Positions 16,618 to 24,952 of a DNA stretch of 28,258 bases are shown here, one piece after another; the first letter of the stretch is position 1; every line of letters starts with the position of its first letter. The stretch spans positions 1 to 28,258 of the forward strand of contig CAZSSA010000025.1 in the NCBI GenBank assembly GCA_964609375.1, read 5' to 3'. The position numbers and the translations under genes were made by a program. The stretch comes from CAZDUS01 sp964609375 (lineage in GTDB: Bacteria > Verrucomicrobiota > Kiritimatiellia > CAIKKV01 > CAITUY01). The notes beneath the pieces are model-generated. The model was not told the origin of the DNA, did not search any database, and was given only the letters and a program-made list of their open reading frames with translations.

Positions 16618-19003
16618 GAAGCCTCGTCCCGGCGGGGGCCACGTGCTTGGGACAGCACATCTCCATTTTGCCATCCACATGCGTGTATGACACTACATCG
16701 AAGTCATCCGGTGTCCTCCAGATGCGCGTTTCGCCGCGCGCCGCCGGAAAAATGTCGAGTCGCAATTCCTTCCACGGCTCACCCTCGCGCAGAAACTCGC
16801 CCGGCGGTACACGCGGGATGATCGCGCCGCGGCGGACATACAGGGGGATACGATCGAGCGGGGCATCCGCGGTGATCCACCGGGGGCCGCTCACCACCTG
16901 GTGCGACCACCAGTCGAGCCAATCGCCTTCGGGCAGATAGACGGGGCGACTGCGGGCGCCGTCCTCGAACACCGGCGCCACCAGCAGGTCCGGCCCGAAC
17001 AGGTACTCGTCGCAGATGTGCCGCACATTGCGGTCGCCGGGATACACGAGGACCAAGGGCCGCAACAGCGGCAACCCCTGGCGGCAACTCTCGACCGCGC
17101 TGGAGTAGATGTACGGCATCAGGCTGTAGCGCAAGCGGGCAAACTCCTGACAAATGCGCTCCGCCTCGGCGCCGTAGGCCCACGGCTCGTGGTCTTCTCC
17201 CCCGTGGGCGCGGGCATGACTGGTGAACATACCGAACTGGAACCAGCGAATGTACAGTTCCGGCCAGGCCCTGCCCTGGAACCCTCCGATGTCGTGGCTG
17301 AAAAAGACAAAACCGCTCATCCCGGCGCCGAGAATGGCCCGGAGTTGGCCAAGCATACTGTCGAAATTGCAGCTCACGTCGCCGGCCCAGTGGACCGGAT
17401 TGCCCTGGGCGCCGAGGGTTCCTGAACGGCACCAGATCAGCGCCTCATCGCCATGCACTTCCCTCGCCGCCTCGTAGACCACGCGGGCAAACTCGCGCGT
17501 GAACAGGTTGTGCCCTTCGCCGCCGCTCAGCCCGTTGTGGTAAACGGCTTCCTCGGGCCCCAGCTCGCAGAGGTCGGTTTTCAGCACGGCCACGCCATCG
17601 CGCAGGATCCTGACGCAGCGCTCCTTGTACCAGGCCGCCGCGGCGGGATTGGTGAAGTCAACGTAGACAAACGGGGCCGACCAGAAGTTCATCGCGCCGG
17701 CATTGACCAGCAGACGGCCCTCGGCGTCCTTGAGGAAGAAGCCCTTGGCCAGGCCGTCCTCATACATCTCCCCCGCGGTCGGCACGTAGGCACTCATCCA
17801 CAGGCAGAGCTTGAAGCCGCGCTCGCGCAGGGTGCGGATCATCGCCTGCGGATCGGGGAAGCGCTTCCCCCAGGCCAGGGTGCAGACCAGGCTTTCGACG
17901 TCCATCCACGGCGGGTCAATATGCAGCACGTCGCAAGGCAGGCCGTGCGAGCGGATCTCCTCCGCCGCGGCGACCAGCGCCGGCTGGTTCTGGTACTTGG
18001 AGATGCTCGACATCCACAGGCCGAACGACCAGCGCGGAGGCAGGGCGGGGGCGCCCGTCAGATCGAAGTAGTCCCGCAGATGCCGCTTCGGGTCCTCGCC
18101 GACCATCACCAGGTAATCGAGTTGCGGACTGCGTACCCGGACCGTCCAGCCCGCCGCCGTCCGGCTGCCCATGTCGAAGACGGCGTGGGCCGTCGAGCCG
18201 AGCAGGAAGGCGTACCCGCGGGTACTGATGAAAAAAGGCACGTTCTTGTAGCTCAAATGGCCCATGCAGTTTCCGGCGTCGGCATTCCAGATTTCCACGA
18301 CCTGGCCGCGCTTCGAGAAGTCGGTAAACTGCTCGCCGAAACCGTAGAAGTCCTCGTCATCATGCCGGGCGAACGACTGCACGATCCAGTCACCCTGCTC
18401 GTCCCGCGCCCGCCCGAGCGGCGGGGCGAAATAGCCGAAGTAGATGGACTTTTCGTCCACGATCTCGTCCAGGACGATGCGCCCGGTGCGCCGGTCGCGC
18501 AGGCTGTAGCTGACCATGTCGACAAGACTGCCGACACCCTTGCCGGTCCACGAGCGGCGGCGCACAGTCAGCTCAACCTCCGTTGTGGTCAAGCGGATTT
18601 GATCATCGGTTTCCGTCACCTCGAAATCGGGCCGGGTCGCCGACGGCCGCCACAGCCACCCCTCGTACGGAGAGGGGGGCAGCGTCGGGGCAAGGGCCGT
18701 GCGAACGCGGACGATGGCCGGGGCGACAACCTCGAAATCGATCGCGAAGACCGGCAGGTTCTCCTCGGCGGCGGCATTCCTGCCGTAGCCCGAATAGAGA
18801 TCGGCGAACTTCTGGATGTCCCCCAGGTTGAATTGCCCGGAAAGGCAGGCGCGGATGCGCAGTCCGCGCTCGGTCCGCTCCCAGCCGACCAGCCGGTCGA
18901 CCCTGCTGACAAAGGTCTTCTGCAACCGCATATCCAGGGATTCCTGGACGGGGCGCCTTGCTGTGCCGGCACTCGTTTTGTCGTGATTATTCTTGTCCGT
19001 CAT
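16607..19003 (-). CDS. GH31 alpha-xylosidase / alpha-glucosidase-like enzyme
   Basis: 798 aa with no signal peptide, so cytoplasmic. Length and order match YicI-type GH31 enzymes (about 770 aa): an N-terminal sandwich with FYGFGEQF (219-226), then the TIM barrel with SFGLWMSSISKY (326-337), VLHIDPPWM, VAVLKTDLCE (471-480), where D477 aligns with the catalytic nucleophile, and HWAGDVSCNFDSM (538-550), where D542 aligns with the acid/base, followed by GFVFFSHDIGGF. Distal beta domains end the protein. GH31 enzymes release alpha-linked xylose, glucose or related sugars from non-reducing ends; the exact sugar is not readable here. The ATG at 19003 lacks a clear ribosome-binding site; an ATG at 18931 is a weaker alternative. 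The gene follows the PHP gene after 48 bp. Confidence 0.92.
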   Translation of the reverse strand: MTDKNNHDKTSAGTARRPVQESLDMRLQKTFVSRVDRLVGWERTERGLRIRACLSGQFNLGDIQKFADLYSGYGRNAAAEENLPVFAIDFEVVAPAIVRVRTALAPTLPPSPYEGWLWRPSATRPDFEVTETDDQIRLTTTEVELTVRRRSWTGKGVGSLVDMVSYSLRDRRTGRIVLDEIVDEKSIYFGYFAPPLGRARDEQGDWIVQSFARHDDEDFYGFGEQFTDFSKRGQVVEIWNADAGNCMGHLSYKNVPFFISTRGYAFLLGSTAHAVFDMGSRTAAGWTVRVRSPQLDYLVMVGEDPKRHLRDYFDLTGAPALPPRWSFGLWMSSISKYQNQPALVAAAEEIRSHGLPCDVLHIDPPWMDVESLVCTLAWGKRFPDPQAMIRTLRERGFKLCLWMSAYVPTAGEMYEDGLAKGFFLKDAEGRLLVNAGAMNFWSAPFVYVDFTNPAAAAWYKERCVRILRDGVAVLKTDLCELGPEEAVYHNGLSGGEGHNLFTREFARVVYEAAREVHGDEALIWCRSGTLGAQGNPVHWAGDVSCNFDSMLGQLRAILGAGMSGFVFFSHDIGGFQGRAWPELYIRWFQFGMFTSHARAHGGEDHEPWAYGAEAERICQEFARLRYSLMPYIYSSAVESCRQGLPLLRPLVLVYPGDRNVRHICDEYLFGPDLLVAPVFEDGARSRPVYLPEGDWLDWWSHQVVSGPRWITADAPLDRIPLYVRRGAIIPRVPPGEFLREGEPWKELRLDIFPAARGETRIWRTPDDFDVVSYTHVDGKMEMCCPKHVAPAGTRLLGA

Positions 19004-19051
19004 GCCAGGGTCCCGAGCGTGTTATTGGATATTCCCGGCAATGCATCGCGC

Positions 19052-20533
19052 TCACGCCGGTTTTTCAAGGGTTGTTGCACAAGAATCGGCGCCGGTTGCA
19101 AACACCGGGCTGGTCCATGCCATCTGGCCGTTGTCCTGCCGGATGCGGAGGTACAGGAAATCACCGGGAGCCAGGTTTTCCCGGAATTCCTTGCGCATGC
19201 GAAAATTGCATTCCGGAATCACCTTGTCCAATTTGAGCTTGGCCGAACTCTGCTGGCCGGCCGCGTCCGGCAGGAAATGAATCTGGCTCTCTTGCAGCAA
19301 CTCCCCGAGCCGCCGCTCCAACCGCAGGCCGTTGACGTCGAGATCGAGCCGGGTGGCCGGATCGCCGTCCATCACCATGGCAAAACCGCACTCGCCCCCG
19401 CAGCGGTAACGGTTCGACCACCAGTCGGCACTGTATCCGGCCGTGAGCAGCGAAAAGTCGATGCGGTTCCCCGCCACCGTGTAATGGTCCGGAGCCGGCG
19501 GCCCGAGGATCGGCGACACGCGGCGCAGTGTTCCATCCCGGACTTCAATTTGCCCCTGCCACGGCGTCTTCTGTCCCGGTGCTCCCCAGCCGCAGCAAAC
19601 CCGCGCCACATAGCGTCCGGATGCCGGCCGGCGCTCTTCCCAGGCGCCGAAGCGGCGGACGATCTGCCCGTTCTTGATCACGTCAACCGTGTCGAGCGTA
19701 TCCAGCCCTTCGATCTCGAAACGCACCTCCGTCGGCCCGGCCGGCACCTCGGCGCCCATCGGGCGGCCGTTGACCTGGAAATCGACGATGTCAATCCGGT
19801 CGCCGGTCACCGCCCAGGTGCGGCGTTCCCGCAGGGCGGAAAAAACTTCCGGCCGGGTGAGTTCGGCGGCTTTGATGCCGGTCAGGCCCATGCCGTAGGC
19901 GCCGGGATACCCGTTGTGTCCATCGCAACTGGCGACAAAACCGAAGCGGTGACCTTTTTGCAGGCCGGCCAGGGCGCAGCCCCCGCTCTCGCGCGGACCC
20001 ATCCAGCCCAGATCCAGCGGATATGGACCGCCGTCCCGCTCCGACGCCCCGTGCATGGAAAAGACTTCCAGCAGCGGCGTGATATCCTGTTGAAAGTAAC
20101 GCTCCCATTGCATGCCCCGGCAGCCCACCTTGTAGCCGGTGTGGTGCGGCACCACGATGCCGCCGTGGCGGCGGACGATCTCGAAGAACGCCAGGAGATC
20201 ATCGCTTCGGTAGGCAGGCGCCCCCTCCTCCTGGAAGTAGGCGTTAAAATCGCCGTTGATCGTGCCGACCTCAAATCCCGGCAGCGCGACGAAGCGTCCC
20301 GGGTCGTTGGCCCCGGCCGTGACGCGGCAGCACCGTTCCCAATCGAACAGCTCGTGATTGTGATGTTCGGCGGGGGCCCAGAAATCAAGGTGTTCCCGCG
20401 CGATGGCGGCCGCCTCCTCGATCGAGCCCCAACGTCCGTCACAGCAGAAGGTATGCGTGTGCAATTCGCCCCAATAGGTCTTCATCTTGCTCATCTTGCT
20501 TGCGTCTCGTTTGTTGCAATCTTCATGTCCCAC
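19052..20533 (-). CDS. PHP-superfamily metal-dependent protein (DUF3604-like)
   Basis: 493 aa. I choose the GTG at 20533 because AGGAG (20540-20544) lies 6 nt upstream; ATGs at 20494 and 20485 have no good site, although the conserved domain only begins near YWGELHTHTFCCDG. PHP-type metal ligands are visible: HTH near residues 25-27, PAEHHNHE near 54-61, VVPHHTGYK, and FVASCDGHNG. The last 200 residues are beta-rich and resemble the C-terminal part of DUF3604 proteins. There is no signal peptide. PHP proteins are metal-dependent phosphoesterases or hydrolases; DUF3604 members often sit in sugar or sulfate-ester catabolic loci, but their reaction is not established. It sits between a SUMF1-like gene and GH31. 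Confidence 0.85.
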   Translation of the reverse strand: MGHEDCNKRDASKMSKMKTYWGELHTHTFCCDGRWGSIEEAAAIAREHLDFWAPAEHHNHELFDWERCCRVTAGANDPGRFVALPGFEVGTINGDFNAYFQEEGAPAYRSDDLLAFFEIVRRHGGIVVPHHTGYKVGCRGMQWERYFQQDITPLLEVFSMHGASERDGGPYPLDLGWMGPRESGGCALAGLQKGHRFGFVASCDGHNGYPGAYGMGLTGIKAAELTRPEVFSALRERRTWAVTGDRIDIVDFQVNGRPMGAEVPAGPTEVRFEIEGLDTLDTVDVIKNGQIVRRFGAWEERRPASGRYVARVCCGWGAPGQKTPWQGQIEVRDGTLRRVSPILGPPAPDHYTVAGNRIDFSLLTAGYSADWWSNRYRCGGECGFAMVMDGDPATRLDLDVNGLRLERRLGELLQESQIHFLPDAAGQQSSAKLKLDKVIPECNFRMRKEFRENLAPGDFLYLRIRQDNGQMAWTSPVFATGADSCATTLEKPA

Positions 20534-20651
20534 GTGTCACTCCTGGGAATGCGCCATTCTCCCTCTGTTGTCGCGCACCGGCACAATGGCCCCGTGCTGC
20601 TGATGACGTCATACTCTTTGGAGGTTGTCATGGATTATTCCATTTCTTTGT

Positions 20652-20668
20652 GGCATGGCATCCATGCC
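20652..20668. repeat. Short perfect inverted repeat downstream of the first SUMF1-like gene
   Basis: GGCATGG and CCATGCC, 7-bp arms around a 3-nt loop, 16 bp past the stop codon at 20684. No U-tract on the minus strand. It may be a weak terminator, a stability hairpin or an operator in the 150-bp gap before the PHP gene; the gap also contains the palindrome ATGACGTCAT at 20603-20612. Confidence 0.35.
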
Positions 20669-20683
20669 GATCCTTGTTTGCAA

Positions 20684-22699
20684 TCACGGCGCGCCGACAG
20701 CGGGAATCACGAAGCGGCAGCCGAAATTGGGGCGATACCCATAGGCTTGACCTTGAATCTTGGCCTCCTCCCAAATGTTCTTCCTGCTTTTGCTGAACAA
20801 CGCCGTGCTCATTCCGTCGCGGACTGCCGAACGGCAGAAGAACGCATAGTCGGCCCAACTGCCGCCGCGGACGATCCGATTTTCACCCTCTTTCGCCGGG
20901 CCGGTCGGATCCGTCGCCGCTTCATCGGGGTACTCAAGGACATGAACGTCCTGGCACCACTCCCGCACGTTGCCGTGCATGTCATAAAGGCCCCAGGCGT
21001 TCGGTTTCTTTGTGCCAACGGGGTGCGTGGTGCCATCGCTGTTGCCGAGGTACCAGCCCATTTCCTCCAGCTCGCCGGCATAGCGGCCTTCCGTCCCCGC
21101 CCGGCAGGCATATTCCCACTCCGCCTCGGTCGGCAGACGCAGTCCGCCCCCGGCCTTCTGGCAGAAGGCCTGGCAGTCATCCCAGGAGACAGTCTCCACC
21201 GGCGCCTCCGGGCCCATGTTCTTGAAGAGTGACGGGTTGTAGCCCATCACCTGCTCCCACTGCGCCTGCGTCACCTCGGTTCTGCCCATGTAGAACCCAC
21301 GGGTCAAGGTCACCCGGTGCGGCTTCTCGAACTTGGCCAGGTAACCCCGCTCCGTCTGCGATGGCAGAAAGTCAATCGGGGTGCCCATGAGAAAAGTCCC
21401 CGCCGGGATATAGACCATCTCCATGCCGCTGGCCTCATGCACGATCGCCTGCGCCCAGCCGGACTTGGTGTAGGCCTCGGCCTGCACCCCGGCTGCCACG
21501 CGGCAGCCCGCCGGCACGCGCAACTTCGGATCCGCCGGGCCCGCCGCCAGCGCCTTGGAAGGTTTCTCGGCCTTGGCCGGCGCCTTGAGGAAGCGCTCGC
21601 CTTTGCCCAGGCCCCAGGCAACCACCGCCCCCTGCGGCGTCGGGGTGGTGGACTTCAAGGCCACGACGACACGGAACCCACTCCGCGGGGTCATGTGGTG
21701 CGACCAGCGGTCGAGGGCGTTGGGTATCCCATACGGCGTCTTGTACTTGTTGCCGCGGCCAACATGGCACCACCCTCCGTTTGGCATGGTGATTCCCGGC
21801 CCGGCCGGGTCGAGGGTCGGCGCGCCGAGGAAGTTCTGCGTGTACCAGTCATGGCACCACTCGTTGACGTTGCCCAGCATGTCATAGAGCCCCCAGTTGT
21901 TGGGCTTGAAGGAGCCGACGGGGGCCAGCACGCCGTGGAACCCGCTGGTTTCCTTGGCTGTTTCCGGAGTCTCCCCTTCCTTTACCTGGGTGTAGTTCAT
22001 GTACTTCTTCCATTCGGCGGGGTCATCGCCCCAGGGATACAGCGTCGTGGATCCTGCCTTGCAGGCGTATTCCCATTGCGCCTCGGTGGGCAACCAGACC
22101 GGCATGCCGGTCTTCGCCGAGAGTTTCTCGCAGAACCCCGCGGCCTCCTCCCAGGAGAGCGTGCCCTCGGGATAGGTCTTGCCCCTGGTCAGGACGTCGT
22201 TTCCGTAGCCATAGCGGAAACTATAGTCACGCGCATTGGGCGAATTCTTGTCGTACCGGGCCTCCCGGCCGGGGTCAGTCCCCATGACCTGATCGTACTG
22301 CTCCTGCGTCACCTCGTAAACACCCAGATAGTAGGGCTGGCTGAGCGTGACCTCTCGACCGGGTTGAACCCAATGCGGACCGCGTCCCTCCTGGATGACC
22401 ACATCGATCCCTTCGACCGTCTCACGCAACTCGTCGAGCCCGCCCATATTGAACTTGCCGGCGGGGATGAGCGTCAGTTTCATCGCGACACCGCCGCCGA
22501 GATCCAGCGTCGTCTCCACATCCTTGATCCCCGCGCGCTTGGCGTAGTCGGCGACCGACTCCTTGCCGTCCCATAGTGGCCATGGCGCCCGAGCCGCGGG
22601 TGCCGCCGCGCCCGGTGTCGCGGCACTCGCGAACGCTCCCGCCCACCATACTCCCAGCCCCGCCAGCAATACCGCCACCAGTTGCTTCCACCTGTTCAT
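20684..22699 (-). CDS. Secreted protein with two SUMF1/FGE-like domains (copy 1)
   Basis: 671 aa from the ATG at 22699, chosen because AAAGGAG lies 8 nt upstream; the open frame extends a little further but without a better start. A signal peptide ends near residue 26 (AFASA). Domain 1 covers about 64-350 (LIPAGKFNMG, YEVTQEQYDQVMG, WLPTEAQWEYACKAG, NNWGLYDMLGNVNEW) and domain 2 about 415-668 (YIPAGTFLMG, RLPTEAEWEYACRAG, AWGLYDMHGNVREW, RGGSWADYAFFCRSAVR). As in its paralog at 14579-16579, the paired active-site cysteines of true formylglycine-generating enzymes are absent. The two genes share long stretches at both protein and DNA level but have different signal peptides. It is the first gene after the AT-rich gap and may be promoter-proximal. 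Confidence 0.9.
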   Translation of the reverse strand: MNRWKQLVAVLLAGLGVWWAGAFASAATPGAAAPAARAPWPLWDGKESVADYAKRAGIKDVETTLDLGGGVAMKLTLIPAGKFNMGGLDELRETVEGIDVVIQEGRGPHWVQPGREVTLSQPYYLGVYEVTQEQYDQVMGTDPGREARYDKNSPNARDYSFRYGYGNDVLTRGKTYPEGTLSWEEAAGFCEKLSAKTGMPVWLPTEAQWEYACKAGSTTLYPWGDDPAEWKKYMNYTQVKEGETPETAKETSGFHGVLAPVGSFKPNNWGLYDMLGNVNEWCHDWYTQNFLGAPTLDPAGPGITMPNGGWCHVGRGNKYKTPYGIPNALDRWSHHMTPRSGFRVVVALKSTTPTPQGAVVAWGLGKGERFLKAPAKAEKPSKALAAGPADPKLRVPAGCRVAAGVQAEAYTKSGWAQAIVHEASGMEMVYIPAGTFLMGTPIDFLPSQTERGYLAKFEKPHRVTLTRGFYMGRTEVTQAQWEQVMGYNPSLFKNMGPEAPVETVSWDDCQAFCQKAGGGLRLPTEAEWEYACRAGTEGRYAGELEEMGWYLGNSDGTTHPVGTKKPNAWGLYDMHGNVREWCQDVHVLEYPDEAATDPTGPAKEGENRIVRGGSWADYAFFCRSAVRDGMSTALFSKSRKNIWEEAKIQGQAYGYRPNFGCRFVIPAVGAP

Positions 22700-22787
22700 C
22701 GCGCACGCTCCTTTCAATTCGATTGCCTGTCCTGACTCCACACCTTGGGGACCGTCACTTGCCGGCTCCGGTCTTCATTCTACTTGT

Positions 22788-22890
22788 TGAATTCTGCAAT
22801 TCACAGATTTTATTCACAATGTGGTTAAAGCAGACACCATGCCAATTCCAGTGTCTTGAGCGGACGCCCATTGTAACCATTCAATTGGCA
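22788..22890. promoter_or_regulatory. Cluster of operator-like repeats in the AT-rich region
   Basis: Three arrangements are visible: TGAATT/AATTCA arms around 4 nt (22788-22803); a direct repeat ATTCACA at 22799-22805 and 22812-22818, period 13; and TGCCAATT (22840-22847) opposed by AATTGGCA (22883-22890). They surround the candidate promoter, consistent with regulator binding, but no regulator is encoded in the window. Confidence 0.35.
22791..22819 (-). promoter_or_regulatory. Candidate sigma-70-like promoter for the SUMF1-PHP-GH31 segment
   Basis: On the minus strand TTGTGA (22814-22819), a 17-bp spacer and CAGAAT (22791-22796) each match the consensus at 4 of 6 positions, about 90 bp before the SUMF1-like start at 22699. 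The match is weak; position and AT-richness are the main support. Confidence 0.3.
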
Positions 22891-23149
22891 ATGCCTTATG
22901 AATAAAACAATCAAAACATTGACTTGATTTGAAGATTGGATCTTGGAGAATGCGCATACTGGTGTGCTGCCATCTGTGCACTGCTGTACGCACTTCCGGT
23001 TCTTCCGGTTAAGGACGGCTGCGCGGCAAGACCGGGCAACTTACGGATGGCCTTTCCCCGGCAACACCACCGTGTTGAAGGACTCGGCTTGCAGGAGCAG
23101 CGTGGCGCCGCCCTGTCGTTCTCGTTCTGACTCCATTGTCGCTCGTTTG

Positions 23150-23164
23150 CCCCCCCAGGGGGGG
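23150..23164 (-). terminator. G/C hairpin directly after the GH71-like gene
   Basis: Seven C, one A, seven G on the plus strand, 9 bp past the TAA at 23174-23176. It can fold as a 6-bp all-GC stem with a 3-nt loop. No U-tract follows on the minus strand, so termination is plausible but not of the classic form. Confidence 0.4.
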
Positions 23165-23173
23165 TGCCTGGGA

Positions 23174-24952
23174 TTACTTCTTCCGGAGAGGCCTGATCGG
23201 AGGCAGGTCCACCGGCGCCGTCTGATCCCGGTAGTGCTGAAGGTTGGTCTTGCCGTCCTTGCCCACGGCATCAGGATCGGCGGCACCCGCCGTGGACCAG
23301 TCCAGGAACTTCCCGTACCAGTACATCTCCCACAAGTTCGGCAAGCCGTCTCCGTCATCGTCCGCGTACTCGCCACGCAAAAGCGGCTTGGCGTCGCCGA
23401 AGTCGGCCTTCCAGTGACGCAGGAACTCTGTCGAATAGCAGGTCATGCCGTTCTGCTCACGGAGCGGCTTGTCGGTGATCGGCTCGGGGCTCTCAAGGCG
23501 CACGTTTACGCGGCCGTCGCGGACCACCTCGGCCACGACCGGCCCCGGCTTCAACTCAAACTGCCGCCAGAACATCCCCGCGGGCGCTTCGTACCCGGCC
23601 TCCCGCCCGGGCAGGCGAATGGTGGCCGGTTGCGGCAGGATCGTCAGCACCTCCAGCATGCCGCCGGCATCCGGCTGCTTCGGCTTGAAGGGAAACAGTT
23701 TCGCACCCTTGGGGTACTTGCGATAGCTGACGTACACGCGGTCGTGATCGGTGACGGGTTCCTTGCCGGTTTTCCACCATTGCACAAACCAGGCGTTGAG
23801 GTCGAGGATCGCGTAACGCGTGTCGTACGCGGGAGCCAGGCAGGTGTTTTCGGTATAGTCGTTCCAGGTCACAAACTGGATAAGCGTCGAGCCGTTATCG
23901 CGGGCGTGCTGCCAGCGGTCGCGAAGGGTGTTGAAGCCGCGGGAAATACGGTTGCCGCCCCAGCCGATGTTCTCATACTGGAAGAACATGGGCTCCGACC
24001 ACTCGGCGCCGGCGGCTTTGACGGCCGCCGCCATACGGTCGTGGGTCGGTCCGCCGCCGAGGAACTCGCCGACCGCGCCAAATCGCTTGCCCATGAAACC
24101 GGCGGCCCGAACCAGATCGTCCTGCGTCCACGTGCCGTTGGGCACGCCATGGAAGAACGATCCCATGCAGTACTGGAAGAAAAGGTCGCAACCTGCCTGC
24201 TTCTGCATTTGAAGGAGGCCGTCGGCCATGAGCTGCCAACCCTCTTCGGTCTGCCGCAGGGCCGGCAGATTGGGGAGCCCCTTGGGATCCGTCCGGGCAT
24301 AGTCGGGACGATCCTTGAGGACGTAGGCGCCGTGGCTAAACCCGATGAATGACGACATGTAGCCGAAGATCAGGGGCTTGCCATTGCGGCGCGCGAGTTT
24401 CGGATTGTCGCCGTGCTTCTGGACGATGTATTGGATGGCGCGGGCGAGGTCCCCATTACCCTGGATGCCTGGGTCGAGGCAGATCGTTACCTCGAACGGG
24501 TAGTCCTTGTCGCGGGCGACCTTGATCAGGGCGTCGAACGTGGCCTTGGCCGCGTCACCTCCGGCCCAGGCGTCAATGGCGAAGCCGTCAATGCCCGCCC
24601 GCATCGCGCGGCGGATGTCGAGGTCCGCCGACTGCTCGAGGTTGAGTTTGAGGCCGTCAGGCACGAGCGGCCAGTTGCGCCAGCGATCGCCGATGGCGTC
24701 GAACTGCCCCGTGCCGTCGTGGCGGATCGTGTGGGCGTCATTCTCGCGGTGGTACGCCGTGGCCCCCGCCGCCACGGGGTAGCAGCCCATGTAGTGAGCG
24801 TAGATCTTCTTCAGCCGCCCGGCAGGCGCTGCCGGCGCCGACGCGGCTTCGGTCGCTCCCCCAGACGCACCCGCGCCAGGCTCGACCGCGATCACCAGCG
24901 CCGCCGACAACGTGATTGCCAACAGCACCAACCAACTCTTTGTTTTCTTCAT
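23174..24952 (-). CDS. Secreted GH71-like glycosidase with calcium-binding tail
   Basis: 592 aa from ATG at 24952, AAGGAG 7 nt upstream. A 22-residue signal peptide is followed by an Ala-rich linker. Residues about 47-420 look like a TIM barrel of the GH71 type: KKIYAHYMGCYPVA (48-61), AMRAGIDGFAIDAW (116-129), FEVTICLDPG (153-162), GKPLIFGYMS (191-200) and IQFVTWNDYTENT (358-370), the last matching the WNDxxE segment of GH71. Known GH71 enzymes are endo-alpha-1,3-glucanases, mainly fungal; a GH99-like relative is an alternative. A beta domain follows, then DDDGDGLPNLWEMYWYG (531-547), a thrombospondin-type-3-like calcium motif often found at the end of exported PVC-group proteins. Its ATG overlaps the TGA of the upstream GH2 gene. 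Confidence 0.72.
   Translation of the reverse strand: MKKTKSWLVLLAITLSAALVIAVEPGAGASGGATEAASAPAAPAGRLKKIYAHYMGCYPVAAGATAYHRENDAHTIRHDGTGQFDAIGDRWRNWPLVPDGLKLNLEQSADLDIRRAMRAGIDGFAIDAWAGGDAAKATFDALIKVARDKDYPFEVTICLDPGIQGNGDLARAIQYIVQKHGDNPKLARRNGKPLIFGYMSSFIGFSHGAYVLKDRPDYARTDPKGLPNLPALRQTEEGWQLMADGLLQMQKQAGCDLFFQYCMGSFFHGVPNGTWTQDDLVRAAGFMGKRFGAVGEFLGGGPTHDRMAAAVKAAGAEWSEPMFFQYENIGWGGNRISRGFNTLRDRWQHARDNGSTLIQFVTWNDYTENTCLAPAYDTRYAILDLNAWFVQWWKTGKEPVTDHDRVYVSYRKYPKGAKLFPFKPKQPDAGGMLEVLTILPQPATIRLPGREAGYEAPAGMFWRQFELKPGPVVAEVVRDGRVNVRLESPEPITDKPLREQNGMTCYSTEFLRHWKADFGDAKPLLRGEYADDDGDGLPNLWEMYWYGKFLDWSTAGAADPDAVGKDGKTNLQHYRDQTAPVDLPPIRPLRKK

Larger units (their letters stand above)
22700..23173. 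other. Intergenic region with AT-rich core
   Basis: The longest gene-free stretch of the window. About 22765-22935 is visibly AT-rich against a GC-rich background and contains dyads and direct repeats (listed separately). About 22936-23149 returns to GC-rich composition and includes a perfect 9-bp tandem repeat (CTTCCGGTT twice, 22993-23010). No convincing gene is present: the short open frames here lack ribosome-binding sites and recognisable domains. Confidence 0.7.

Noticed and set aside
20603..20612. Palindrome ATGACGTCAT as an operator
   Set aside because: One perfect 10-bp palindrome in 28 kb is not unusual and I see no second copy near a start; kept only as a note in the gap description.
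17453..21232. A 1259-codon open frame on the plus strand, plus similar long plus-strand frames at 27-2114, 7253-9130, 10175-12025, 12999-14630 and 14627-16603
   Set aside because: Each lies antisense to a gene with clear domains on the minus strand; their products are rich in R, H, P, G and A with no recognisable motifs, as expected of antisense frames in GC-rich DNA.
20620..21232. GGAGG five nucleotides before an ATG at 20630 on the plus strand, suggesting a real plus-strand gene
   Set aside because: The frame runs antisense through the SUMF1-like gene and encodes no known motif; a single good ribosome-binding site is expected by chance.
14579..22699. Sulfatase-maturation system (FGE plus sulfatase)
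   Set aside because: The SUMF1-like domains lack the cysteine pair and no sulfatase signature is present in the window.
22936..23149. Possible small gene or gene remnant in the GC-rich part of the intergenic region
   Set aside because: Short frames on both strands lack a convincing start site and any domain; composition alone is not enough.
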